DNA of 64,000 bases, from contig OZ038438.1 of the NCBI GenBank assembly GCA_964036275.1, positions 12,108,720 through 12,172,719 of the forward strand. Reading direction: 5' to 3'. The notes beneath the pieces are model-generated. The model saw nothing but the letters and a program-made list of their open reading frames with translations, was not told where the DNA came from and ran no database searches. The translations under genes and the position numbers were made by a program. This document shows, in pieces, positions 40,041 to 52,100 of this stretch. This DNA comes from Litoditis marina (taxonomy: Eukaryota; Nematoda; Chromadorea; Rhabditida; Rhabditidae). Each line of letters begins with the position of its first letter. Position 1 is the first letter of the stretch.

Positions 40041-40259
40041 AATTCTTTATTTAACCCGGTATTTTGTTAACCCTAGTAGTTAACCATTAACCGGGTTACT
40101 TGGTTAACCCTTTTGTAAACCACTTGTTAACCCCAAATTTCCCCCAAAATACATTGTAAAAGAGGGTTACAAAGGGGTTAACAAACGGGTTGGCCAAATA
40201 ACCCGGTTAAGGTTAACTGATAGGGTTAACGAACTACCGGGTTCCTTGTGGAATTGGCC
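40041..40259. mobile_element. Second fold-back element, diverged
   Basis: It starts near aattctttatttaacccgg and ends ccgggttccttgtggaattgg, with internal ggttaac/gttaacc motifs arranged as inverted arms. The termini resemble those of the element at 35898-36172, but the internal motif is GTTAACC rather than GGTAACC, and the arms are less perfect. No clear target-site duplication is visible. Confidence 0.75.
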
Positions 40260-40593
40260 GTCCCTTACTCTGGTAACCTAAAAATGGTTTTCCAAAAAGG
40301 GATTAAGTTGAAAAAGAACCGGTCAAATTAATTGGAATAATCATGCTCTTTTGTCGAGTGCCACGGAAAATATCACAATATAGTGGTTACTGAAAAATTA
40401 GAGGATAACAACAATCCGTCTAATACTAACTGGATGGGGAGTGGGGACCATGACAATTGGATGTAGTTTTAACTAAATACATAGTTACAGTATGGAGTTC
40501 CGAGGAATTTCAAACTCATTCTCTTTACACTCACACTACAAACATAGGAGAAGCCAACTTCTCCGAAAAGTCCTCGCAACCTAAAATAGCGGC

Positions 40594-40620
40594 CTCTCGG
40601 TCTCTCTCTCTCTCGGTCTC

Positions 40621-40719
<99 letters not shown>
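40594..40719. repeat. (TC)n microsatellite, about 125 bp
   Basis: A long TC run with a few interruptions (cggtc, ctgtc, cctctc). The poly(Ser-Leu) ORF spanning it is an artefact of the repeat. Confidence 0.97.
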
Positions 40720-41617
40720 AAAAATTAAAACCGGACAAAATACAGGCTAAATCAACATTCATTTTTAAGCCCGTCACTCCGGTGTTCAAGGTTGTAACCA
40801 ACTACACGGTATCACATTTTTATTCAGTCTTTTATTGTACCATCCCGTTTTTCTTTCGGGCTTCAGGTCTTCAGGTACTTATATTCATAATGAGAACCAA
40901 TGCATTTTCTGCAGTTCGTGTTTTCACATTGTCTGTTTGGCTTTCTGCATTTTCTTGCTTTCTCGTATAGAGTTCCATCTGTGCGTGTGCTTCTAGCGCT
41001 CAACATTTCGAATTGTTGTTGAAATTGAAATCATAGAACATCATTAATTCAAGTGTCTTGATTAAAAGTTCGTCGAGGAAAACAACGAAAACTTGGTGGG
41101 TTTTGAAACACTTTCTGAGCTTGTTTTCGGTCATTCGAGTAAATAGAACCGATATGCGATTTGAACATAGAGAACCACAACTTTCTGTTAACTTCATTGG
41201 AACGAAAGAAAGAACTACACACAACATGTTAGCTTTCAATATGACAAATATTCTGTTTTATCGACGTGGAAGTTCCCTCAGTACGATTCATTCTCAGCCA
41301 ACAATGAAGATCTCTTACCAAGCGATTGACCAGCGAGGCTGTCGAAATACCTTGAATGAACCACAATTTTTATATTCGACTGGTTAAAAGGAAATATTAC
41401 ACTATCCTCATCCTTGTATCCTTGTGGATACAAAATTGAACAAAAACATTCTATTCACTTTTCTGACCCTTGAGACTGAAAATATTGGACGCTAATGAAC
41501 GCAAACAAAACATTTCTATGGAACCAAGGAAACTTCCGGATATCAATGAAATTTCTGGATAACATTCAGAAAGATATATTCGTAATTTGTGAGCTTTTAC
41601 GAGTTTTCGAACACGGA

Positions 41618-41938
41618 TCAGTGTGTCTGAGGTAATGAGAAAGCGAACCTCTTCTGTAAAGTCGATCTCTGAGGGTAGAAGTTGTACGAAGGTAAAGATC
41701 TTTTCCCTATGGAATCCAGGAAGGGATTCACTGCTCGTTTACCCATTGAGTCGAGAAATGGATTGATTGCTCGCTTCGAACGCTGCAACAGGTTGGGATA
41801 CGAAGTTGGCAGGGAGTCATAATTGTTTGTTCATATTCAATTCTTCTTTCATTTCTAAGCTTCTTCATTACTCACCAATTCAGCGTTGACGGCACAAAGG
41901 AATCCAATGACAGCGACAGCAAATATGATGCTTTTCAT
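41618..41938 (-). CDS. nlp-3: NLP-3-type neuropeptide precursor
   Basis: Two exons, 41876-41938 and 41618-41782, encode 75 residues. Exon 1 is a complete signal peptide (MKSIIFAVAVIGFLCAVNAE). Exon 2 opens RSKR, then AINPFLDSMG-KR and AVNPFLDSIG-KR, followed by SLPSYNFYPQRSTLQ-KR and FAFSLPQTH before a TGA. The first two peptides are identical to two of the peptides of C. elegans NLP-3, each with a C-terminal Gly as amide donor and flanked by dibasic convertase sites. In C. elegans NLP-3 is a neuropeptide released by neurons including the HSN egg-laying motor neurons. The third C. elegans peptide (YFDSLAGQSLG) is absent from this reading. A weak donor (AG|GTTCGC near 41639) could skip the last nine residues to another exon, but none with that peptide was found. 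Confidence 0.93.
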
Positions 41939-43180
41939 TTATGCTTATTACTGAAAAGTAACGTATTGATAACAAAACATGCTTTGGGAAAAACAGAGTA
42001 TTGAGCTGATTCCTGCATATACCAAGAGGATGTTACCAAATAGTTGGTCTGTTTACGATGTAATGGGTTTTCTCATTTGTCTAGTGGCTTAGCTGCATAG
42101 CCATGGAACAAGCTATTATAACGGAAGAACTGAGCCTATAAATATTGAACTGTGGACAACAGTTTGCGGGAAAGAGTGTTTCACTGATTTGATCCATTTC
42201 GACAACATGTTATCGCAGTAACAATTACGTTACCTTCACACAACACTCAGTGATACGGGGAAAATATGAAGCTTGTATTGTATTGTTAGAATAGAGGTAT
42301 ATGTTACATTTTAGGCTGGAGATAACATGAATTTGTTACCTTTGAATGCTTACCGGAATATGGTTTTGTTACACAAATACTTCAGTAGCATTCAGGACAT
42401 TTGTTTAGTTACAGCTTATGACGTACGAGACCTCTACACGTTCTCATAAGGGACTAGTTGGATTCATAGCTTTAGACGGGAGCCGATAGACAACTAGGGT
42501 GTCTATGACCACAAGTGAACAACCAACTCATAAAACGTAGATACGCAAGCTCAACTGGTTTAACAGCGGATTGATTAGTATCAGTAGTCAGAATATATGT
42601 TCATTTAAGGAATGTTTGCTTAGCGAAAGAGAAGATCACGTGAAAGGGGTGAAAGCCTCAGAACAAGGAGAGCGTTTCATAGTGATCACTTCATCGCTTC
42701 TGCTTCACGTGAATAAGCTGTTGACTAACGTGACGTAACTAACAAGCCGTTACGTGAGTGAGCTGTCACGTAGATCTGAACAAGCCCGAAACTGCTTTGA
42801 CGGCAGCCTGCCAAGAGAGGAAAGGTATGAATGAAACATAAGTGGGACATGGTTGGACACTGATATCCTAGCCCTGTTTAGCAGCCTTTTAAACGACTAC
42901 GGTAGGGGCGTGTCGAAGGATCCCACTGATTACATGCTTCACACTAGCATAAACATTGTATAAAAGGCAAAAAACTGAGCACGATGAGGAATACAGCTTT
43001 CGCAATCGACTCGAAATATTTAATCAGAATCCCAAACCTAGTTTATAACACTAAAATTTATTCAGTTTCTAGTGGAACCGTGAACCAAAACGCCAGTAAA
43101 TAGACCCAATTAAAACGAAAAGACTATGTACAACTAATCCCCAAATCTTGAATAAACGACGCAATTTGTGAAGCCGAATT
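41939..43180. promoter_or_regulatory. Upstream region of the neuropeptide gene
   Basis: No gene is called here. The palindrome CACGTG, the core recognised by many bHLH factors, occurs at about 42639 (atcacgtgaa) and 42706 (ttcacgtgaa), with related acgtga and cacgt motifs between 42729 and 42772. On the minus strand AATAAA at 43057-43062 lies about 120 nt past the stop of the lectin-like receptor and is its likely polyadenylation signal. Regulatory roles are inference. Confidence 0.4.
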
Positions 43181-46100
43181 TCAGCCCAGATACGGCGAAG
43201 GCGGCTGTTGGGCCGAAGACTTGGCCCACGGCTTCCATCCTGTTGGTGTCTCTCCAGAACCACCACCACCCGCACGCACAGCCTGCAACACAATACTGGA
43301 ACTGTTCCAAACACTGTAGTATACTCTATATGAAAGATTGAACTCCTCACAACAAGGTCCAAATCTCCCTCCCAAATTTATCACTTCAAATGTCCGATTG
43401 GTTTATCAATACACACTATTCTCGAGCAGAAATATAAACTTGGTATTACTCTCTTTATTTATCCGGAAAGTAGCATAATAATGATCATTTTTACGCCGTC
43501 TTCCTCCATATACAAAGCAAACAATGAGAGGATTTGTTTTTGAAAAAATGGTGTTGTCTAGTACAACAGTGATCAAAACTGATGAGTAAATGGGTAATAG
43601 TGAGGAATAGAACTCACCCCTCCAAGCTTTCCCCTTGGAGCCCTCATCGACACGTCAGGTTGTTTCATCAACGACGGAGTGGATCTTGACATTTCGGAGT
43701 CGCGAGAAGGAATGGGTCGCTGATCGGAGCTATTCATCTCGGAGGGAAATGTGGGCTTGCTAAAAAAACATCCAAAAAGTTATTGTTATTTCGGGAGAAA
43801 AAATGAGAAATTTCGTTAATAGCTCACTTTATTGGTTTCGGTGCAGTCGGTGGTGAGTTGGAGAAGTTGGTAATCGGTGCTGACGGTAGCGATGGCTTGG
43901 CTCGTTTGGGCTGGGTCTCGTCACTGTAAACAACAGTTTCACAGAAAAGATGGGCTATTTGTAGGAAGAACTTATCGGAGAGGCACATGTTTAGGTGCAG
44001 GTACCTCTACAGTTATCTCAAGTTAGTTTTCGTTTGACGTGACATCTCATGCTAATCGAAAAAATATTTCTAGAAAGATGAGGCTTGGTGTAAAAGATTA
44101 TTTCTGAAAGAACAGTGTCTTTTTTCATTGAGAAAAGCCGGCAGAACTGCGCCTGGAGCTTGAATGTCAATTGGAAATGTGATGACTCTACCTTGTACCA
44201 TAATCGTTCGGAGAATTCCCAATCTGTTCTTGTTTCGTGATTGGTTTTTGCAGATCAGTTGCACGTTTTGAAGGAGGCGAGGGAAATCGTGGCTTCGCCG
44301 TTCTGTCGTCTTTTACCGGAAAATCGGGTGGAGAACCGGGCCTGAAGCTGTGATGATAGCGTGAACCATCATATACATCGTTACGGAAAACCTGTTTTGC
44401 AGAGATAATGCAAGAAAAACTGTATCATCTCAACAAAAATCTGTCAGTATGTTTCTCTCATTTATACTGTTTCACATGAATATCTATCATCTTCATTTCT
44501 TCTAAACGTACTATTTGTCGGCCGCAAATGATGACCATCTTTCAAGGAACGACTAGCCCTGTGCTATAATTATCGCAGGTTCTACGTTAACTCGGTCAAA
44601 ATACAATCGAGAAATGAAGTCGGTGGTATGACCTGCATTCATGCAAAATTGTAGGACACGTAGGTGGAAATTGATTTCAACTTTGTTCAACTAACATTTT
44701 TCTGCAAAAAAAATCTTTTTTATTAGTAATTCGCCATTTCCATAAAATATGTTACTTCCATAAAACTCACTCATTCTTATTATTGCGATCTCCCAGTACT
44801 ACAGACTTCTCTCGTGGGGGCGGCGACCTGAAAAAGATGACGCTAGCTCTTGAATAAAGATGATTAGATAGAGGTAAACAATCAGGGCAGATTCAAGTGA
44901 GAAGGTTGTATAGCCCTAATGGTCGGTTCATCCCCGTTTTAGCTGGAAAATACATTTCTCAGAAGTATGACCACAGTGACACATGATGGTGTGGGCGAAA
45001 TTGTATCAAGGATAACATTATATTTGAAGAAAAACCATCAAATTAAAATTATTTTACAATTTTTCTAATATAAACTAGCTCACTATAGAAAACTGATGAG
45101 AAAAACAAATGTTGTACCTGATGGTTCTGGGATTCCCAATGACAGAAATGACTGTAGGTGGCTCTGTTTTCGTCTGTTCAACTGTTTCTGGCGGAGCAGG
45201 GGATGTGACTGGGAAGTGGAACAAGTAAAGTGGTTCATTACTAACCCAATTGCGCAAAACTTGCGAGAAGGTATATACTACTGCATGGAAATCTTGGTTC
45301 TCTCAACATAAAATAAAGATAAAATCAACGGAAATCTTGGTTCTCTCAAGCATTTATGTTGTTTCTGGAGGAAAGAGAAAAGTCTTTCGAAATATCTATT
45401 TTAGTGCTCCATAAATGCTTTCTCCTGTTTTCTATCATGCTGTAGTCTCTACTGGTTGGTGGAAGAGAGCTCTCTTCGTTTCCCTGTTTCTACCATCTCT
45501 ACACTACGTGTCCAATTCAGGTATCCGAGATGGCGGACGAGAAGGCGATTGGCGCGATGGAAAACCCGGGCCACTCGCGGCTGGGAATCGCTGGTCCGTA
45601 TTCCCAACAGGAATGTATGTTCTAATTTGAAACATTTCATTCGAGTACCTTCATGTCATGATTTGACTCTACTCTCGTTCGGTTTGCCTGTAATGGAACA
45701 ATTTCGCGAATATGCATACTACTCACGTGGATTCTTTCTCTGACTTGGAGGAGGCTGATCTGGTTTTGAGTTTTGAACAAATACGAATGGAACATCACCC
45801 TCAGGCTGCACGGATCTACAATCTTTAATAAGTATTATTACAGGTTGGTAGTATTAATGATGGAGTTTATTTTTTAAATAGCGTCCTTCTGCACAGGTGG
45901 GCTAAAACAATGTTTTGAAGAGATAAACCGCGTCAAACGCGAGTTTCTTGATATTCGCGGTGGTAACTAAACAAATAGCAAACCACATTTCAGAAGATTG
46001 CCATGAGATAAATAAGTTCATTAAATGTTGGTCTTTCATGAAACTATTACCAGAAGATCACAAAGTTTCCATGAGTTTGCTGTCACACTATACGCATATT

Positions 46101-49100
46101 AAGCTCATACAACTTTCCAAGATTCCATTGTGTGTATTGGAAATTTGCGGAAGTTATCTGATGAAATATTCACTCAAGCAACCTAAGATAATCTGTCTCA
46201 AAGTTGCCAGCAGACTACTATCGTGCGGAGTCTACAACTGAACATTGGCTACAAAACTGGAGTGATTTTCAAATGTTTTATATTCATCTATATTCATTTC
46301 ATAAAATCGAAAATAACCTGGGCTGGGTGATCTGGAAAAGCCGATCGATATGTCATCGGCAACATCATCGTATATTTCTGGAGCAACGGGCGGCACAATG
46401 GGTTGCTAAACACAACTTATGCAATGCTTTCTTCAATTGTTGTTAAAAGCGATAGATTAGTTTAAGTCCAATAAATATCAATGTTTTTTCTCTTTGTTTT
46501 GGAACGTTTGGGAGAGACTTTTCCCAGATTTGTGGCGTTGGAGCATTTAGTAAACCTCTAATCATTCTGAAGTGGCATTTGGAAAAGTGCCACTTCGGAA
46601 TCGAAATTTTTTATTTAACCGATTTAGTCCGAATACATACTTTCCCACATTCCGTATGCGATTATTCATCACTGCATTAAACTCAATTCCGAGTCAAACG
46701 TTCCCATAACAGATCCAAGTACAGTTTCTGAGCTAACCTTGATAGGTTTTTTCTTTGATTTCGCGACAAAGGGAGATCTGTTATTTGGTACCCAAGGCTC
46801 AGTGTTCATACCTGAAAAACTAACATTCATCACAATTATTGGTGTGCACATAAGTGCGTCAACACCTTCATAAGTATTGTTGGTATTGAGCACCGTTCCT
46901 ATTATGAATTAACACATAACTGAAAGTGTTTGCGGAGTATACGTGCGTCCTGGTAATATTGGTTCGTTTATTTACCTCACTTGTTCCTCGAATTATTTCT
47001 AGTTCTCTTCTTTTTCTTCTCTTTCAATTCATCGTTTTTTCTCTCCTTCAAATTCTGTTCTATATAATTCTATTTTCCAACTCACCGGCATCTTTCATAG
47101 TGGGTTTCTCTGGGTACATCATCCGTATTTCCCGAGTGTACAGCCCAATTCCTGGCTTCGCGATAGGTTGATCTTTGGTGCCTATTGGAGCGATTACTGG
47201 AACTAAGTACATTCACCTTTCCAATTTTACTTTTTCCAACAAGGACAGAGTAACACCATGTGAGTTCAGCATGAAACAACACGTGAGTTCAGATCTTGAA
47301 CTCGAAAGATGTGAACTGACCAGGTTCGGAAGCGATGGTGGCTGGAGGAGGGATTGGAACTTCCGGTTCTGGTGAATAACGAACGACTGGCTTCGTATCT
47401 GAACGGTCAGCATTAGCTCTACTATAATCGAGCGTATTTTGATCTTCCAAGCAAATATCTCAAGGTTACACTAACAGTGACAAAGGATATTTGATTCAAA
47501 ATTGTAGAACTGCTTACCTTTCGGCAACGTAACTGGCAATACTGGCTGTGGAATGGGTTTCTCCCTGGAATAATACAGTGAAGCATACCAACCAATTCAA
47601 TTACTAAATTGATATTCAATAAAAATTAAAAATCAAAATGCATCCTTTTCCTTGTTAATTGATACGTGGGCGACGTTTTACGTCGAGTTTTCATAGCCAG
47701 TTTGCTTGCATTTCACAATATAGAACAGTATTTCCTGATTTTGTTATTCGAAACTCACGCCGCTTCAGGATCGGTCCGGTTTTTGGCTGGTCTTGCTGCG
47801 CGACACCACATGCAGCAGTGCATGCAGCAATGGAGGAGCCAGCAGCAGCAGCAGAGCAGCAGCAGGAGAGCGAGCAGCAGCAACATCAGACGCCAATCGA
47901 TACACATCCCGAAGATACGCCATTCATTACTTCCACACGCTAAAGCGTTCAGACCATTCAATCAAACAGTCGGGACCATTGAATCAAACAGTGACTTGTG
48001 TTTAATTTAAATAAAAATAGTTGTTGTCATAAACATTTTTAGAATTTAGACGGTATGAGTACACAGTGAAAGGTGCCACTCAAAATTGTTTCGACCTTGA
48101 TTCAACACGTCTTTGGTGTTTTTCTCGGAGGGCAAGACCATCATCAGTTGAACTCCTCGAATACAAAGACTTGTGTATTTAACATTACAAAACGCATCTT
48201 TCGGGTAGTTGAAACTCGCAAAACATACTGGCAGTTTTGTGAAACAGTCACCACGGGTGGGCTCAATGGTTCATACTGTCTCAACGGACTGTAACAGTAT
48301 GTTGTTATCAATATCTCGACTGACTACCGAGAGAAATCCCTCACATTGTTTCGTGCAATCACTGGATGCAGGCTCAGACGGACTTTCCGCAGTAACTGAA
48401 AAACGATTTGTAAATGTTTTCACTTCAGCCTGCCGATGAAAAATAGTATAATGTAGCAGGAAAACGACAGATATAGAGAAAGTAGCAGCAGTATTGGCTC
48501 ATAACCTGGTTTGACAGTAGATGCTGATGTTGTTGTCATTCTGCTGAACGGTGTGGTTGGAGGAGTAGTGGTTGTATTCGCCATAACTGCTCTCGATGAA
48601 GTGCGGACAGTGACACTGAGGTAACGGTTGAATAATTACGAGTAAGCTTAAATTTGCTCCCCTTTTTAAAGATCCTCAAAAATTGACGAGAACTTGAATT
48701 TGGAAACAAGTTTTTTGGAGTGAAGGCAAATTAGTGTTCGAGGAATCTACTTCATGTTAGCTTCCAGTGATTTCGATACTCGAAATTTTATTCGAGTGTT
48801 TCGATACTGGTTGATTTTTGTAATTGTTCACAGAACTCGGTTGTTTATTATATCTGTTGTTCTAGAACAACCATGACGTCAATTTTGATAACCATTACGT
48901 AGTCTTTTTGTTCTCTGATGTAGTTTGCCGAGAGCTGCTGGTCGTGGTTTCAGAGCAGTTCATCATCATGTTGCAATAGTCTTCCTTTTCCATGGCTAAA
49001 ACGGTGCGTATGAGAGCTACTTTGTTTCCATAGTTGGAAGATTTAACCGACTGATCATAATCACCTAAGTTATATTTATTCTTACCTACTGTGATCTTGA

Positions 49101-52100
49101 CAATAAAACGTGCTACCAAAACTTGGAGAAATATTTTGCATGTAAAAATTTAGTTTTGTGGCAAGTCTTTCTGTTCAGACACTTTATGTAACAGGGGTGA
49201 GAAACCACTCACAAGGTGTATTCAAACTGTGAAAAACTCTGACTTGGGAAAAACAGCTTTTAAATTCATTGACGAGCTGCCAAATTCTTATTGGAAATGA
49301 TGGAAATTATGTGAAACTCTTTCTCGATAATATAAGAGAATAATTCGTACTTTCACGAAAAAAAGCAAGTGAGAAATCACGTTAAATATAATGTACTCAC
49401 GGCGATCACAAAGTGCGTCAGCCGCGGTCATGCAGGGGGCGAAATGTACTTTGTAGTCTGCATCGGTTATGAATGCACACGAATCGACTCCAGTAGCATT
49501 CTGTCATGCTATGTAGGTTAGAAATGACACTGACCATTTTTCCATCTTTTTTTCATGGAGCGAAGTGAATGAATAAATGTGTGAATATGTAAATGGCCTA
49601 GTGATCAGAAACCGCTCACCTGGATGTCCAAAAGTTCTATGTCACATTTTCATGTATTAAGTTTCTACATGCCCGAGATAATACGAGATGACAACTTACT
49701 ATGAATATGATTGTTGAATATGACTTATGATTCACGTCAACGCATTCTTCGACTTTTCTCTGTATTTTTGAAACGTACCAATTCATATAATGTCCGCCTC
49801 ATGTAAAACACGAAATGAGCACAAACGTTTGACGGGTCCGTACGATCTAAGTGTTATATTGAAGGAGGCCCTTATCAGATGAGATGAATGTACGTGGTTC
49901 TACACAGCAGTAATCGAGAGATGCAGTATTCAGTCGCATTTTCTGGCGACTTCCACATGTAATGATAAATGATCAAGCTAAAAGGTGAAGTTGTATGAAA
50001 TTGTAAAAATAACAGCTGTGCACCTCTCCTAGTATCGAGCTGTAATCCTCCTCTTGCAACAGGCCGTGGTACACGTTGTTCGGGCACATTATTCCATATC
50101 TAGCCATTTCCACGTTGCCCACCACGATTCCAGTCAGAAGAGGCTTCGTATAGACCTGGTATTCCAAAATTTCATGGTAAGGCCTCTATCAAAGCAGTGA
50201 CTGTTTCTCACGACAACCACGGAATGAACATAAAGTCAAACTAGGGAAAAGAAGAATGAAGTTCAAAAAAATTACAAAAATACGCTGTCTATGGAGACGA
50301 GGAAAAACTATTCGATAGAAACTTGAAAGTTACTGCTCGAGTAGGTCTCTTTGAAGACACTCGTCACTTACTCCGTCGACGGGTATTGGTGCATTAGCCT
50401 TCTTTTGGTATTCTGTGACTGAACTGACCTTTTTCAGGTAGTCGACGAGATCCGAGTACACATCTTGGGGATGCCCGAGATGTCCTCCGATCTTCTGGCA
50501 CGCGTCGTCTCCATCTACCCAGCCCGAACCCCATCCTTCCACCACCTCCCAACAGTGCGTCTATATATGTTCGATGTGAAATGTTCGACCCCATTTCTGA
50601 TGTTTACGACGAGATAGTCTGACCATTTTCCGAATGCAGAATTTTCTTTCTCTGTCTCGAGATTCATCTAGGAACTCATACATAGCTTTATTTGGGCAAA
50701 TCATCAAAATCACATTTTGAATGAAAAAAAATTTATTTTAATTGGAGGCTATGAAAATTAATTACTTGGTCAGCTGAAGATATTTCCACTCCACCACATG
50801 TACACTGTGTGCTGCTTGAATCTGAAAAGGTTGTTTCTGTTGATGCAACTTTTACAGCATATATCCCAATGTTGTTCCTCAATCAAACCTATTAATAAAG
50901 TCAATCTCACTGCTGTTTGAAGGAGACATATATAATAAAATCTACTATACAAGTCTAGAAAAAAAAGGAGTTAGCGAGGCAGTGTACGCCCAACTACAGT
51001 GTTTTCCTTCCTACTGAGACTCTTGAAGTAAGAACTTCCGACCGTGTATAGGTAAAGTTTGATAAAAAATCGCATGCGATTCTGTTGCGCAGATAATATT
51101 TTGTCACAAAAGAGTGATTGCAACTGTTTTCGACAAAGTAATTCATGTAGAAAGTCATTGAGAAGTTGAAATGTGTACTGTAGGAGTCTCAGTAGAAGTT
51201 TTGGGACTGTATGTTAACGTGTTCATATTCTGCCAACTGAGTATTTTCCCTGTCTAGTGTTTTCAAATGCAATGGAATTGACTTGCGACAGGTGATTTCT
51301 ATAATCAACCCATTAGCTCCAAGACAACCAACTAGCTTCACTTAATATCTTACTTGTGTTAGCTTACTTAATACCCACCCGCGTTCCACCTTACTCTTAG
51401 TTGTGTCAGATTAGGCAATTTCCGGAACTTCTAGAACAGTACCAAGCAGCTAAATCCTCAGTCTGAGCATGTTCGGTAAAAGTTTACCAATCCAGTAGTT
51501 CTACCTGATAGTAACCCATTGATCTACTATGTCGACAAAATATAAGAGAATATAAGTCTGAGGCGAACTTCAACGAACAAACTGCAGTTCTAAATAGAAT
51601 TTTCTAGGAATACAATTAATAAGGATACTTGGTTCTTAGCTTAGATTCATGTAATATCTCACGAAATTCCGTTTGCAGTTTTCATTCAACATCTACACGA
51701 CAACACTTTGTTTAATTCCTCGTATTGGCTTTGATAATATTGTATATATGTTGGATATTAATCAGGCGGCAAATGCAATTCCCATCTTATTGTCCATTCC
51801 CACCCGCGTTCCACCTTTATCACGCTAGACTCTATTATAAAATTGCCACCCTCGCCAATTTGCGGATAGATCAGCAACTATTTCACGTTTTGTCTCTCCA
51901 GCGTATGAAATGTTCGTAACTTCCATCAGATTGGTTGTTGGCCATTATACATCATTGACGAACTGATTGAGACAGTTTGCTCGTCACTGTTCTATATGCG
52001 ATTAGTGAACACTGTCTTCTCGTATGCACGTAGGTACCGAACACAGTGATACAGTAATTCATACTGAAGGAATAACCTCGGTACCTACCGTTGTTGCTAG

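Larger units (their letters stand above)
38635..41617. other. Gene-poor stretch with repeats
   Basis: No coding exon set found. It contains the inverted-repeat element at 40041-40259, the TC microsatellite at 40594-40719, and a 20-bp direct duplication (aggttggaatttcggaatcg) near 39415-39457. The 5' part of the unassigned gene at 36539-38634 may start here. Confidence 0.4.

Noticed and set aside
40457..40750. ORF with a long Ser-Leu repeat
   Set aside because: It is the translation of the TC microsatellite and has no splice or family support.
42983..43102. 39-codon plus-strand ORF behind a TATAAAAG motif at 42959
   Set aside because: It is short, has no family or signal peptide, and overlaps the 3' flank of the receptor gene; the TATA-like motif alone is not enough.
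45897..45903. 7-nt microexon in the receptor tail
   Set aside because: A 38-nt exon at 45929-45966 satisfies the same phases more simply.
47659..48010. Glutamine/serine-rich plus-strand ORFs
   Set aside because: They are the complement of the CTG/TGC run in the receptor membrane exon; the minus-strand reading fits splice phases on both sides.
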